Shown: one piece after another, positions 15,874-23,660 of the stretch
How the letters are laid out: the number at the start of each line of letters is the position of its first letter
Numbering within the stretch: position 1 is the stretch's first letter
Source of the DNA: Desulfatibacillum alkenivorans DSM 16219
GTDB lineage: Bacteria > Desulfobacterota > Desulfobacteria > Desulfobacterales > Desulfatibacillaceae
Direction: 5' to 3'
Assembly (NCBI RefSeq): GCF_900142135.1
Contig: NZ_FQZU01000005.1
Location: 124,001 to 188,000 of the forward strand
Length of the DNA: 64,000 nucleotides
The notes under the pieces: model-generated
Database searches by the model: none
What the model was told of the DNA's origin: nothing
Seen by the model: the letters and a program-made list of their open reading frames with translations, nothing else
Position numbers and translations under genes: made by a program

Positions 15874-16971
15874 ATGAGTATCATGTTTGAAACCACGCGT
15901 ATTGGAAGTCTGGAGCTTAATAACCGGTTTGTGCGGTCGGCCACCTGGGAGGGCATGGCGGAAAAAGACGGCGCCATGACGCCCAGGCTCAGCCAATGGA
16001 ACGAAGACCTGGCCAAGGGAGGAGTGGGGCTCATCATTGCCAGCCACGCGTATGTCAGCCCCGAAGGCCAGGCCACGCCGCTTCAGACGGGCATATATAA
16101 GGACGAGCTGATTCCCGGTCTTAGGGAAATGGTTGACCGGGTGCATAGTCACGGCGGAATTATCGTGCAGCAGTTGGCCCATGGCGGACGTTACGCCCAG
16201 GAGTCCATGACCGGCCGTCCCGCGCTTATGGTTTCGGAATGGGACGGCATGGACAAGATGCCCGGCAAGGTCATGACCAAAGACGACATAGCCGGATTGG
16301 CGGAAAAATTCGGCCGGGCGGCGGCCAGGGCCAAAAAGGCGGGATTTGACGGCGTGCAGATTCACTCCGGGCACGGCTATTTGCTCAGCCAGTTTCTTTC
16401 CCCGGCCATGAACCAGCGTACGGATGAGTACGGCGGCCCCATTGAAAATCGATGCCGCATCCATCTGGAGATTTACAGGGCCATACGACAGGCTGTAGGA
16501 TCCGACTATCCTGTATTGATTAAATTAAATTGCGCCGACTTTATAGAAGACGGGCTGGAATCCAAGGATTCCCTGGTCGTTGCCCAGGCCCTGGAAAAGG
16601 AAGGCCTGGACGCCTTGGAGCTGACCGGCGGCATCCTTTCCAGCCGCACATTGTCGCCCTCCCGGGCCAACATCAACTCCCAGGACAAGGAAGCCTATTT
16701 CAGGGAAGAGGCCTGGATGTTCAAGCAAAACTTAGGCATTCCCCTGATCCTGGTGGGCGGCATGCGTTCTTTTGACCTGGCCGAGCAACTGGTCAGCCAG
16801 GGAAGCGCCGACTATGTTTCCATGTCCCGGCCTTTTATCCGGGAGCCGGATCTTGTAAATCGCTGGAAGTCGGGAGACAGAGCGCCCGCCAAGTGTATTT
16901 CGGATAATTTATGCTTCAAACCCGGCCGCGCCGGAGAAGGCATCCGCTGCGTGACCGCCGAAAGGGAATAG
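15874..16971 (+). CDS. Old yellow enzyme family NAD(P)H:flavin oxidoreductase
   Basis: This 365-residue FMN-dependent TIM-barrel enzyme reduces activated C=C or related electrophiles. The sequence shows the family start 'IGSLELNNRFVRSATWE', the active-site 'QIHSGHGYLLSQFLSPAMNQRTDEYGG' (His164, His167, Tyr169 proposed for substrate binding and proton transfer) and the FMN-phosphate region 'LILVGGMRS' with 'VSMSRPFIREPDL'. The C-terminal 'CISDNLCF' lacks the full four-Cys cluster of 2,4-dienoyl-CoA reductases and the length excludes their extra domain. AGGAG precedes the ATG. Substrate is not determinable; the TetR neighbour suggests inducible electrophile detoxification. Confidence 0.92.
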   Translation: MSIMFETTRIGSLELNNRFVRSATWEGMAEKDGAMTPRLSQWNEDLAKGGVGLIIASHAYVSPEGQATPLQTGIYKDELIPGLREMVDRVHSHGGIIVQQLAHGGRYAQESMTGRPALMVSEWDGMDKMPGKVMTKDDIAGLAEKFGRAAARAKKAGFDGVQIHSGHGYLLSQFLSPAMNQRTDEYGGPIENRCRIHLEIYRAIRQAVGSDYPVLIKLNCADFIEDGLESKDSLVVAQALEKEGLDALELTGGILSSRTLSPSRANINSQDKEAYFREEAWMFKQNLGIPLILVGGMRSFDLAEQLVSQGSADYVSMSRPFIREPDLVNRWKSGDRAPAKCISDNLCFKPGRAGEGIRCVTAERE

Positions 16972-16983
16972 CGGGAGGTTGGT

Positions 16984-17409
16984 ATGATTTTCAGGTTGAA
17001 AATACTTATAATCCTGGGCGCCGCCGTCTGGCTGGTCCAAGGTTGCAGCTCCGCCAAACCTGTGTTATATCCCAACGCCCACTACAACCAGGTGGGCAAG
17101 GCTCGGGCCCAGGCGGACATTAACGAATGCATGCGTCTGGCCAGGGAGCACGGCGTGTCCAGCACGTCCAAAAGCAAAGAAGTGGCCCGGGAAACCGCCA
17201 CGGGAACCGCCGTCGGTGCGGCCGTGGGCGGCGCCGTGGGCTCCATGAGCGGAGAATTCGGCCGAGGCGCCGCCATTGGCGCTTTGGGAGGCGGAGCGGG
17301 AAGTATGACAAGAAGCGTTTTTAGGTCCAACAATCCCGATCCGGCCTTTAAAAATTTTGTGGATCGCTGTTTGCGGGAAAAAGGGTACGAACCCGTGGGC
17401 TGGCAATAG
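16984..17409 (+). CDS. Small glycine-zipper lipoprotein
   Basis: This 141-residue protein has a signal peptide with lipobox LVQG-C (Cys about 21). Residues about 75-108 form a glycine-zipper segment (GTAVGAAVGGAVGSM, then GRGAAIGALGGGAGSM), typical for small outer-membrane lipoproteins. The C-terminus 'FKNFVDRCLREKGYEPVGWQ' is shared by a family of deltaproteobacterial lipoproteins. It starts 12 bases after the oxidoreductase gene. Function is unknown. Confidence 0.8.
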   Translation: MIFRLKILIILGAAVWLVQGCSSAKPVLYPNAHYNQVGKARAQADINECMRLAREHGVSSTSKSKEVARETATGTAVGAAVGGAVGSMSGEFGRGAAIGALGGGAGSMTRSVFRSNNPDPAFKNFVDRCLREKGYEPVGWQ

Positions 17410-17594
17410 CAGCCTCTTGCAGGATTTCGCGTGATTTGAAAGGAATGCGGCAATTTGATTATGGACAATGCCGGGCTCTTTGTGTAAATAGTTTTCCTGA
17501 CCGAAAATGAAAGACAACGGAAATATGATCAGACGCAGCCCCCAGTATTCTCTTTTCAGCCTATGGACGGGCTAATAACTCACAAGGAGGACGC

Positions 17595-17972
17595 ATGGCC
17601 CTCATCATCAAACTGACCCAAAAATCCACAAAGCACATGATCATTCACCTCGGCGGTTCTTTGGACACGGTCACCGCTTCCCAACTGGACAAAAAAGTGG
17701 ATGAGGTTCTGTCCGGATCTCCCGCCCACCTCACCTTTGACATGGAAAACCTGGAATACATGAGCAGCGCCGGCGTGAGGGTTATTTTAAAAGCGTCCAA
17801 AGGGTTGGAAAAAAACAAGGGCAAAACCACCTTCGTCAATCTCCAGCCTCAAATTAAAAAGGTGTTTGAAATCATTCGCGCAATGCCGGACATGAGCATT
17901 TTTTCCAGCATCGCCGAATTGGACGACTATTTGGATTCCATGCAGAAACGCGTCCTTGGACATGAGGATTAG
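17595..17972 (+). CDS. STAS domain protein (anti-sigma factor antagonist type)
   Basis: This 125-residue protein is a single STAS domain: 'HMIIHLGGSLDTVTASQLDKKVDEVL', 'LTFDMENLEYMSSAGVRVILKASKGLEKN'. The serine in YMSSAGV is the usual phosphorylation site of SpoIIAA-like switch proteins. No kinase or phosphatase partner is adjacent, so the partner lies elsewhere. AAGGAGG precedes the ATG at good spacing. Confidence 0.9.
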   Translation: MALIIKLTQKSTKHMIIHLGGSLDTVTASQLDKKVDEVLSGSPAHLTFDMENLEYMSSAGVRVILKASKGLEKNKGKTTFVNLQPQIKKVFEIIRAMPDMSIFSSIAELDDYLDSMQKRVLGHED

Positions 17973-18086
17973 CCGAGGCTTACGCAGCTCCGGCCTTTAA
18001 CCGAAAAGGATTATTAGGCGGGCGGGCCCGAAAAAAAGGCCTGGCCCATAGCCGTATTTTACACCCATCAATCAGGAGTAGTTTGA

Positions 18087-18710
18087 ATGAACGTTCCAGC
18101 AAGGTTCCTGTGCAGCATCATTGCAGTTTCCCTTTTATTCCTTCCCGCCTGCACGAAGACCAAAGTAGCATCCACCTGGAAAAAAGAAAATCTGCAAAGA
18201 GGCCCCATTAAAAGCGTCTTGGTCGTTGGCATGTGCACCGACCCGGACACCCGGGAGCTTTTTGAAAGCGTGTTCGCCCTGGAGGTGCTCAAGCATAAAG
18301 TAGGGGCCATAACCGGATATGAGACTTTTCCCTCAAATACCTGCCCCACGCCGGAGGCTATCAAGGAAAAATGCAAATCCCTGAATGTGGACAGCGTTCT
18401 CCTGGTTCGGGCCATTTCTCAGGAAGAGGCGCCCGTGTATCAGCCGCCTCCCACCTTTGAAACCGCCCTGGAGCCCGTGCCTTTTGACGGCTACCTGACC
18501 AAGTCCTCCGCCATGGGAATCCAGACCGGGGCCTATAGACGGCAAATGCTGATCCGGCTGCAAACCAGGGTGTTCGACGTAGCCACGGAAAAGCAAATCT
18601 GGTCCGCCAAAACCAATACGATCAATCCGAAATCCACCTACGGACTGGTGGAGGAGCTCAGCGAGAAGATTATCTCAGCCCTCAAAAAGGACGGCCTCAT
18701 CGCCAAATAA
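18087..18710 (+). CDS. Lipoprotein of unknown function (DUF4136-like)
   Basis: This 207-residue protein begins with a lipoprotein signal (LLFLPA-C, Cys about 22), followed by 'VASTWKKENLQRGPIKSVLVVG', a pattern seen in DUF4136-type lipoproteins. The rest is a mixed alpha/beta domain with 'VFDVATEKQIWSAKTNT' near the end. No catalytic motif is seen. It is followed by a hairpin and T-rich stretch at 18741-18785. Confidence 0.72.
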   Translation: MNVPARFLCSIIAVSLLFLPACTKTKVASTWKKENLQRGPIKSVLVVGMCTDPDTRELFESVFALEVLKHKVGAITGYETFPSNTCPTPEAIKEKCKSLNVDSVLLVRAISQEEAPVYQPPPTFETALEPVPFDGYLTKSSAMGIQTGAYRRQMLIRLQTRVFDVATEKQIWSAKTNTINPKSTYGLVEELSEKIISALKKDGLIAK

Positions 18711-18740
18711 ACGGCGTCAATCCCAAGGATAATTAAAATG

Positions 18741-18785
18741 CCCCTGAAGCCTGTTTTTTCTATGGTTTCAGGGGTATATTTTATC
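18741..18785 (+). terminator. Probable terminator after the DUF4136-like lipoprotein gene
   Basis: CCCCTGAA (18741-18748) pairs with TTCAGGGG (18767-18774), with T runs in the loop and a TATATTTTAT stretch after the stem. The loop is long (18 bases), so strength is uncertain. Confidence 0.45.
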
Positions 18786-18827
18786 CTGCAGCAAGCCCCC
18801 CGGCGCCTGTTCTGTTTTTGGGCAGCC

Positions 18828-18863
18828 CCGGCACAGCAGTACCGTGCCGGAGTCGCGAAGCGA
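18828..18863 (+). repeat. REP-like double-hairpin element, copy 1
   Basis: CCGGCAC (18828-18834) pairs with GTGCCGG (18844-18850) around the nine-base loop AGCAGTACC; a second small hairpin TCGC-GAA-GCGA follows at 18853-18863. The copy at 52783-52820 has the same loop but a different, compensated stem. Confidence 0.6.
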
Positions 18864-19120
18864 AGGAAGGGGCGACCCGAAATGCTTGTCAAAACGGAAA
18901 ACATCTTGCAGCCGAAAGGTTTTTGTCGAGGCTGCCTTTTTGAGGGTTAGGGGAAAGATATCCCACCCTCCCAAACTGATAGAATTTCATTTCTCCTTGG
19001 CCGCACCTTTTGTCCTGTCGGACCCAAGCAAAAACAGCCTTGCCTGGGTCATCCTGAAAAGCGGATAGCCCTTGCCGGTATGACGGGCTGCAAGGGTGGA
19101 TGAGGGTTTTGGGAAATCCA

Positions 19121-19339
19121 TTTGTTGGGTTTCGCACACATGTTTTTGGCTTTAACCATTACTCCGGCTATAAATGGACAGCCTCCGAAGGGCGGATTTT
19201 GGAAGCTCTACCCAACCTACATCGCGACATGGTGAGATGTAGGTTGGGTAGAGCGCTGAAACAGAGCGTTGCATTGGTAAAATTACGGCTTGCCTGAACG
19301 CATAATTTGGCCTGAATCGCAGCAGCGAAACCCAACAAA
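19121..19339. mobile_element. MITE-like palindromic element with 15-bp inverted ends
   Basis: The ends TTTGTTGGGTTTCGC (19121-19135) and GCGAAACCCAACAAA (19325-19339) are perfect inverted repeats. Inside, 19205-19223 and 19236-19254 form a perfect 19-bp stem with a 12-base loop. The 219-bp element has no coding capacity. GTTGGGTTTCG/CCCAACCTAC words of this kind recur in intergenic regions of many unrelated bacteria, so I take it as a non-autonomous mobile or folded repeat. No clear target-site duplication was found. Confidence 0.6.
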
Positions 19340-19452
19340 GAGAGATTTCAGGGAGGATACTGATTTCAACAGCCTTCGCCAGCGGCTTTTTTCAGTCATG
19401 CAGAAAACGGTTCATGTGCCTGAAATCCTGCAGCCGCCGTCAGCATACTCAA

Positions 19453-20214
19453 TCACGACCGATACAAAATATCCACGGAATTTCTTACGTATTGTTCGTC
19501 GGAAAGGCCTTCCACGGCCTCTTGGGGAAAGGAAACGATTTCCTTAAGATGCTCTGCAATGGCGTGAAAAAGCTCCAGCCGGGCCTGGGGATCCAGTTCG
19601 TCCCGGCGCATGAGGGCGGCAAGGGCGACGCCGGCGGTTTCCTGGGAGGCGCGCTGCCTGAGCCTGGCCGCGATATGAGGGTATTCCGCCAGGGAGTTGA
19701 ACTTGTCCTCCATGATTTGATCCAGGTCCGGCTCCTTGAATTTGGGCATGCGGATGACCACGGTGTTGGCGGCGATATCCCCCAACCGCTGGGACTTGGG
19801 GGAGACCAGACAAAAAATGCCGCCCAGCATGTAATACAGAGGCAACATGTCCGCGAATCGCAATAGGTTTCGCATGATTATCTGATAGGGCGTAAGGTGG
19901 AAGCCGTTTTCGTCCATGACCCGCATTCCCAGAACGCGTTTGCCGATGGTCTGTCCTCTCCAGGCCCATTCCAGGACCATGGCGTAGGCAATGTTAATCA
20001 CAAAAGACGCGATGGTGAACATGGCGAAGGTGAAGTCCACGCCCAAGGGCAGCAGCAGGGGGGTGAGCAGGTATAGGATGGATAAGACGACCTGAACGGC
20101 CATAGTGTCGATAAAAAGCGCCAGAAATCGGGTGACGGGCGAGGCCAGCAGCAAGGGGAAGACAATGCCTTCGGGCGTTCTGATGGTCAGGGATTGGGTT
20201 TGCAGGTCGCTCAT
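19453..20214 (-). CDS. RDD family membrane protein
   Basis: This 253-residue protein has an RDD domain at about 20-150 with the hallmark residues ('FLALFIDTMAVQ', then 'GQTIGKRVLGMRV', then 'RLGDIAANTVVI') and two to three membrane helices. The C-terminal 100 residues are cytoplasmic and helical. Its ATG overlaps the stop of the SpoIIM-like gene as ATGA, so it is the last gene of the ten-gene MoxR cluster. RDD/SpoIIM/DUF58/MoxR clusters are widespread; their role is usually stress- or envelope-related but undefined. Confidence 0.87.
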   Translation of the reverse strand: MSDLQTQSLTIRTPEGIVFPLLLASPVTRFLALFIDTMAVQVVLSILYLLTPLLLPLGVDFTFAMFTIASFVINIAYAMVLEWAWRGQTIGKRVLGMRVMDENGFHLTPYQIIMRNLLRFADMLPLYYMLGGIFCLVSPKSQRLGDIAANTVVIRMPKFKEPDLDQIMEDKFNSLAEYPHIAARLRQRASQETAGVALAALMRRDELDPQARLELFHAIAEHLKEIVSFPQEAVEGLSDEQYVRNSVDILYRS

Positions 20215-21251
20215 GTGGATTGCACCCCGGCCAGGGAGGGCTGAGATTCTTCATTGGTCTTTTTGGCGCTTTTGCCCGACTTGAACAAAAAGAAGAAAAG
20301 CAAAACCATTTGCACGCTTCCAAAGGAGATTTTCAGCCAATAGGGCAGCACCGGCTCGTGGTATTGGGACAAATAGGACTCGATGATTCCCGCCCAAACC
20401 AGGATGATGGCCAGCCCGCCGGCAAGATGGATGATGTCCGGGCCGATGTTTTTCAGCCGCTGCTTTAAGCCATGGGGGTCGTTCCGGCCTATCAAGGCCT
20501 GGGCGATCACCAACCCCGCTTGTCCGGCCAGGAGGACGGACGGAATTTCCACGGACCCGTGGGGCAGGAGCCAGCCCAATAAAAATTGAGTCTCTCCCGC
20601 TGCAACATAGTCCGCGGCCACGGCCCCCAGGATGATGCCGTTGTAGAAAAGCAGGATGATGGTTCCTATGCCCCAGGTCAGGCCCAGGGCCAGCACCCGG
20701 AACGAAACAGATATATTGTTCACCATCAAATGGCTGGAGAACATGGCCTTGTGGCCCTGCATATGATCTTCTTCGGCCGCCTCCTCTTCTGCCACGCGTT
20801 CGTTAGGGCTTTGCATCAAATGGGAAAACGGCACGATGACCTCTTTGGCGTTCGGGTCCAGTAATATGGCGAAGCCGCCGAACGCGGACCCCACCGCTGT
20901 GACGATCAAGGCCGCCCAAAACGCGGCGATGTGCTTTCTGAAGGTCCTGGGAAAGGTATGAAAAAACCATTTAATGGGGGTGAACCTGCGGCCTTTTTGC
21001 CGGGTTTCGTAGATTTCGGCGTAGGCGCGCGCCACCAGGGCCTCCAGATAGGTTCTGACGCTTCGTTCGGACGAAAAGGTGGCGATGCGGGCCAGGTCCG
21101 CCGAGGCCCTTTGATACAAGGTATGGAAATCCCGCACTTCATCCATGGAAAAGCGCCGCTCCGGATTTCGTTCCAGCATGTCGAGATATTTTTCCAGGCG
21201 CGTCCATGCCGGCCGTTGCTCCTTGATGAATTTTTGCAGGTCAATAATCAC
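20211..21251 (-). CDS. SpoIIM-like (stage II sporulation protein M family) membrane protein
   Basis: This 346-residue protein starts at GTG. A cytoplasmic helical N-terminal domain (about 1-110) is followed by five or so membrane helices with the SpoIIM pattern ('HLMVNNISVSFRVLALGLTWGIGTIILLFYNGIILG', then 'LLPHGSVEIPSVLLAGQAGLVIAQ'). An acidic loop (ERVAEEEAAEED) lies between helices. The name does not mean sporulation here: the family is found in this MoxR/DUF58/RDD context across non-sporulators. It overlaps the RDD gene by four bases and follows the DUF58 gene by 12. Confidence 0.87.
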   Translation of the reverse strand: MIIDLQKFIKEQRPAWTRLEKYLDMLERNPERRFSMDEVRDFHTLYQRASADLARIATFSSERSVRTYLEALVARAYAEIYETRQKGRRFTPIKWFFHTFPRTFRKHIAAFWAALIVTAVGSAFGGFAILLDPNAKEVIVPFSHLMQSPNERVAEEEAAEEDHMQGHKAMFSSHLMVNNISVSFRVLALGLTWGIGTIILLFYNGIILGAVAADYVAAGETQFLLGWLLPHGSVEIPSVLLAGQAGLVIAQALIGRNDPHGLKQRLKNIGPDIIHLAGGLAIILVWAGIIESYLSQYHEPVLPYWLKISFGSVQMVLLFFFLFKSGKSAKKTNEESQPSLAGVQST

Positions 21252-21263
21252 AATCCAGGCCTT

Positions 21264-22646
21264 TCATATCAATTGGCGCTGTTTGATTTTAAGATATTGA
21301 GTAACCAGTTGGGCGCACATTTTTTCGTTATCCAGTTCGTAGTAGCTCACCCCTTTGGCGCCCAGCTCCTTTTGTAACTGCCGGGTGCGCTCCCAAAGCA
21401 TGTGCCCGGCCATGCCTTTGAATACGTCGTCCACGGTCTGGGCTTTGGAGGACGAAAACAAGGGGTGGACGCCCGGCATTTTGGGGGTGTTCACCACCAT
21501 CAGGTGGCGCTGGCTCACCACGTTCATCTGCTTCACAAAATCGTTGGACAAAATCGAGTCGTCCAGGTTGGTCAGGAATAATAGCAAAGCCCGCCGCCGC
21601 AAATTGGAGCCGATAAAGGTGAACAACTCCGCAAAATCCGGGGTGACGATCCGGGGCTCCAGGGTGTACAGGGCGTCCCGGCATGCGTCGAACTGGACCT
21701 TGCCGCTCCTGGCTCTTACAAAGGAGTCCACCTTGTCCGAATAGGTGATCAGGCCGAACATATCGCCCATACGCTGGGTGGCCAGCCCCATGACCAAAGA
21801 GGCGGCTACAAATCGCTCCATAATGGTCGATTCGGAAGGATCAGGCTCGTTTTCATCCAGCTTTGCGGCCTTGATGCGGCCGGGAGGCAAGAAATGGCTT
21901 AACGCCCGGGCCGACAGCCGCGAAGTATCCACCACCACGTACACCTCCTGGGTGCGTTCGATCTGATAGACCTTGGTGACAGGGCGGCCCCGTTTGGCCG
22001 TCGCTTTCCAATGGATATCCCCGTAAGGATCGCCGGGGACGTAATCCCTCAATTGATCGAAATCGCGGCCTTTGCCGATTTGCCTTTGGGTGTGCTGGCC
22101 CAGGCTGGTGCGCAGAAACAGGCTGGCCAGCCCGTCTTTTTCCTTTAACAGGTTGGGAAACACGCAAACCAGGGAGGAGGCGGAGCGTTTGGCCCGGGTC
22201 ATCCAAAACCCCATGGGGGAAAGGGTTTCCAGATACACGGCGTCCAGTTTATGCCTGCCGGTCCGGTTGGACGCCGCCGCCCAGTTGACCAACGAGGACT
22301 TAACGCCTTTGTGAAGGTCCACTTCCAATAAAGGGTGTTTGGGAGTCACATGTTGGGGAAAGTCAATGCCCAAACGCAGATGCAGCCCCCGCTCCCTTTG
22401 GTCGGTAATGGTCAACGGAACCTGGATTTCCCTCCCGGCGGAAGCCCGCACCAGTTCGGGCAGGCTGACGTCCACGTCCGGCAGCACCTTGCGGGCGGAT
22501 AGGGCGTCCACGCATGCGACGGCGGCGAACAGGCCCATGATCCCGAATGCAGGCATGGAGGCATGGGGCAGCAGTCCGGCGAGGATCGCACAAGGTATGA
22601 TGGTGAGGCCGAACCATATGACTAATTTTTTAGAAGGAGCAATCAT
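21264..22646 (-). CDS. DUF58 (VWA-like) protein
   Basis: This 460-residue protein has two N-terminal membrane helices (about 10-50), a beta-rich domain, and the DUF58 signature 'FDQLRDYVPGDPYGDIHWKATAKRGRPVTKVY' at about 195-228, followed by the VWA-like strand 'EVYVVVDTSRLS' and 'VMGLATQRMGDMFGLITYSDKVD'. DUF58 proteins are regular partners of MoxR ATPases, acting as adaptors or clients. AGGA precedes the ATG. It is encoded 30 bases downstream of moxR. Confidence 0.9.
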   Translation of the reverse strand: MIAPSKKLVIWFGLTIIPCAILAGLLPHASMPAFGIMGLFAAVACVDALSARKVLPDVDVSLPELVRASAGREIQVPLTITDQRERGLHLRLGIDFPQHVTPKHPLLEVDLHKGVKSSLVNWAAASNRTGRHKLDAVYLETLSPMGFWMTRAKRSASSLVCVFPNLLKEKDGLASLFLRTSLGQHTQRQIGKGRDFDQLRDYVPGDPYGDIHWKATAKRGRPVTKVYQIERTQEVYVVVDTSRLSARALSHFLPPGRIKAAKLDENEPDPSESTIMERFVAASLVMGLATQRMGDMFGLITYSDKVDSFVRARSGKVQFDACRDALYTLEPRIVTPDFAELFTFIGSNLRRRALLLFLTNLDDSILSNDFVKQMNVVSQRHLMVVNTPKMPGVHPLFSSSKAQTVDDVFKGMAGHMLWERTRQLQKELGAKGVSYYELDNEKMCAQLVTQYLKIKQRQLI

Positions 22647-22676
22647 TCATTGTCCTGCGTAATCGGTTGTTTTCGC

Positions 22677-23642
22677 CTACCTGGGCACTGCCACATCCTG
22701 GAGAATGCGCTCTATCACCTCGTCCACGGTCAGGCCCTCCAGTTCAAATTCCGGCCTCAGCACCAGACGATGGGCCAGGACCGGAACCGCGGTGGCTTTG
22801 ATGTCGTCGGGCGTCACAAAGTCCCGATCCTCCATGGCGGCGTTGGCCCTGGAAGCCAGCAAAAGCCCCTGGGTTCCCCGGGGGCTGGAGCCCACCAGCA
22901 CGGCCTTATGGGACCGGGTTTTTCTGACAATATCCACGGCGTAGTTGATCAATTCCTCCTTGATCACAATATCGTTCAGGCATTTGGCAAGTTCCGTAAG
23001 ATTTTCCGGCGAGGCGACCATGTTCACCGAGTCCTCGGACAGGGTTTTTTCCGGCGCGTGGTCTTCCACCATTCTTTTGGCCAGCATCAATTCCTCTTCC
23101 TTTAAAGGCGGCTCCATGATGATTTTAAGCATGAACCGGTCCTTTTGAGCCTCGGGAAGAGGGTAGGTGCCCTCGAATTCAATGGGGTTCTGGGTGGCGA
23201 ACACCGTGAAATTCTTGTCCAGGGGATAGGTCTTGCGATCAATGCTTACTTCCCGCTCCTGCATGGCCTGAAGCAGGGCGGACTGGGTTTTGGCCGGCGC
23301 CCGGTTGATCTCGTCGGCCAGGCAAAAGGTGGTGAACACGGGGCCTTTCACCAATGAAAAGACGTTCTTGCTCATATTGAACATATGGGTGCCTGTGATG
23401 TCCGCGGGCATGAGGTCCGGGGTGAACTGGATTCGTGAAAAATCGCATCCCAGGACCTTTGCCAGGGTTCTTACCAGCAGGGTTTTTCCCAGGCCGGGGA
23501 CTCCTTCGATAAGCGCATGCTGGCGGGTGAAAATGGCGATCAGGCACATTTTAACCACGTGCTCCTGGCCGATAATCACCTTGGCGACTTCCTCCCGGGC
23601 CTTGGCCAGCGTCTCCTGTAATGCGTGAATGTCTGCGTTCAT
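22677..23642 (-). CDS. MoxR family AAA+ ATPase
   Basis: This 321-residue ATPase has Walker A 'GVPGLGKT' (about 45-52), Walker B 'FCLADEINRAPAKTQSALLQAMQEREV' (about 107-133), sensor region 'VFATQNPIEFEGTYPLPEAQKDRF' and a C-terminal lid with 'GSSPRGTQGLLLASRANAAMEDRDFVTPDD'. These are MoxR signatures. MoxR ATPases act as chaperones that insert cofactors or mature partner complexes, typically VWA proteins; the partner here is probably the DUF58 protein. Confidence 0.95.
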   Translation of the reverse strand: MNADIHALQETLAKAREEVAKVIIGQEHVVKMCLIAIFTRQHALIEGVPGLGKTLLVRTLAKVLGCDFSRIQFTPDLMPADITGTHMFNMSKNVFSLVKGPVFTTFCLADEINRAPAKTQSALLQAMQEREVSIDRKTYPLDKNFTVFATQNPIEFEGTYPLPEAQKDRFMLKIIMEPPLKEEELMLAKRMVEDHAPEKTLSEDSVNMVASPENLTELAKCLNDIVIKEELINYAVDIVRKTRSHKAVLVGSSPRGTQGLLLASRANAAMEDRDFVTPDDIKATAVPVLAHRLVLRPEFELEGLTVDEVIERILQDVAVPR

Positions 23643-23660
23643 GGGCTCCTCAATTGTTTG

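Larger units (their letters stand above)
18711..19452. other. 742-bp gene-free region rich in repeats
   Basis: The region lies between convergent genes. It holds a terminator-like hairpin (18741-18774), a repeat element with a conserved loop (18828-18863), further short hairpins at 19021-19050 and 19069-19096, and a MITE-like element (19121-19339). Open frames here are short, lack ribosome sites and show no protein-like pattern; I consider it non-coding. Confidence 0.6.

Noticed and set aside
18738-19300. Several 65-90-codon open frames in the repeat region
   Set aside because: They run through hairpins and the MITE-like element, lack ribosome sites and show no protein-like pattern.
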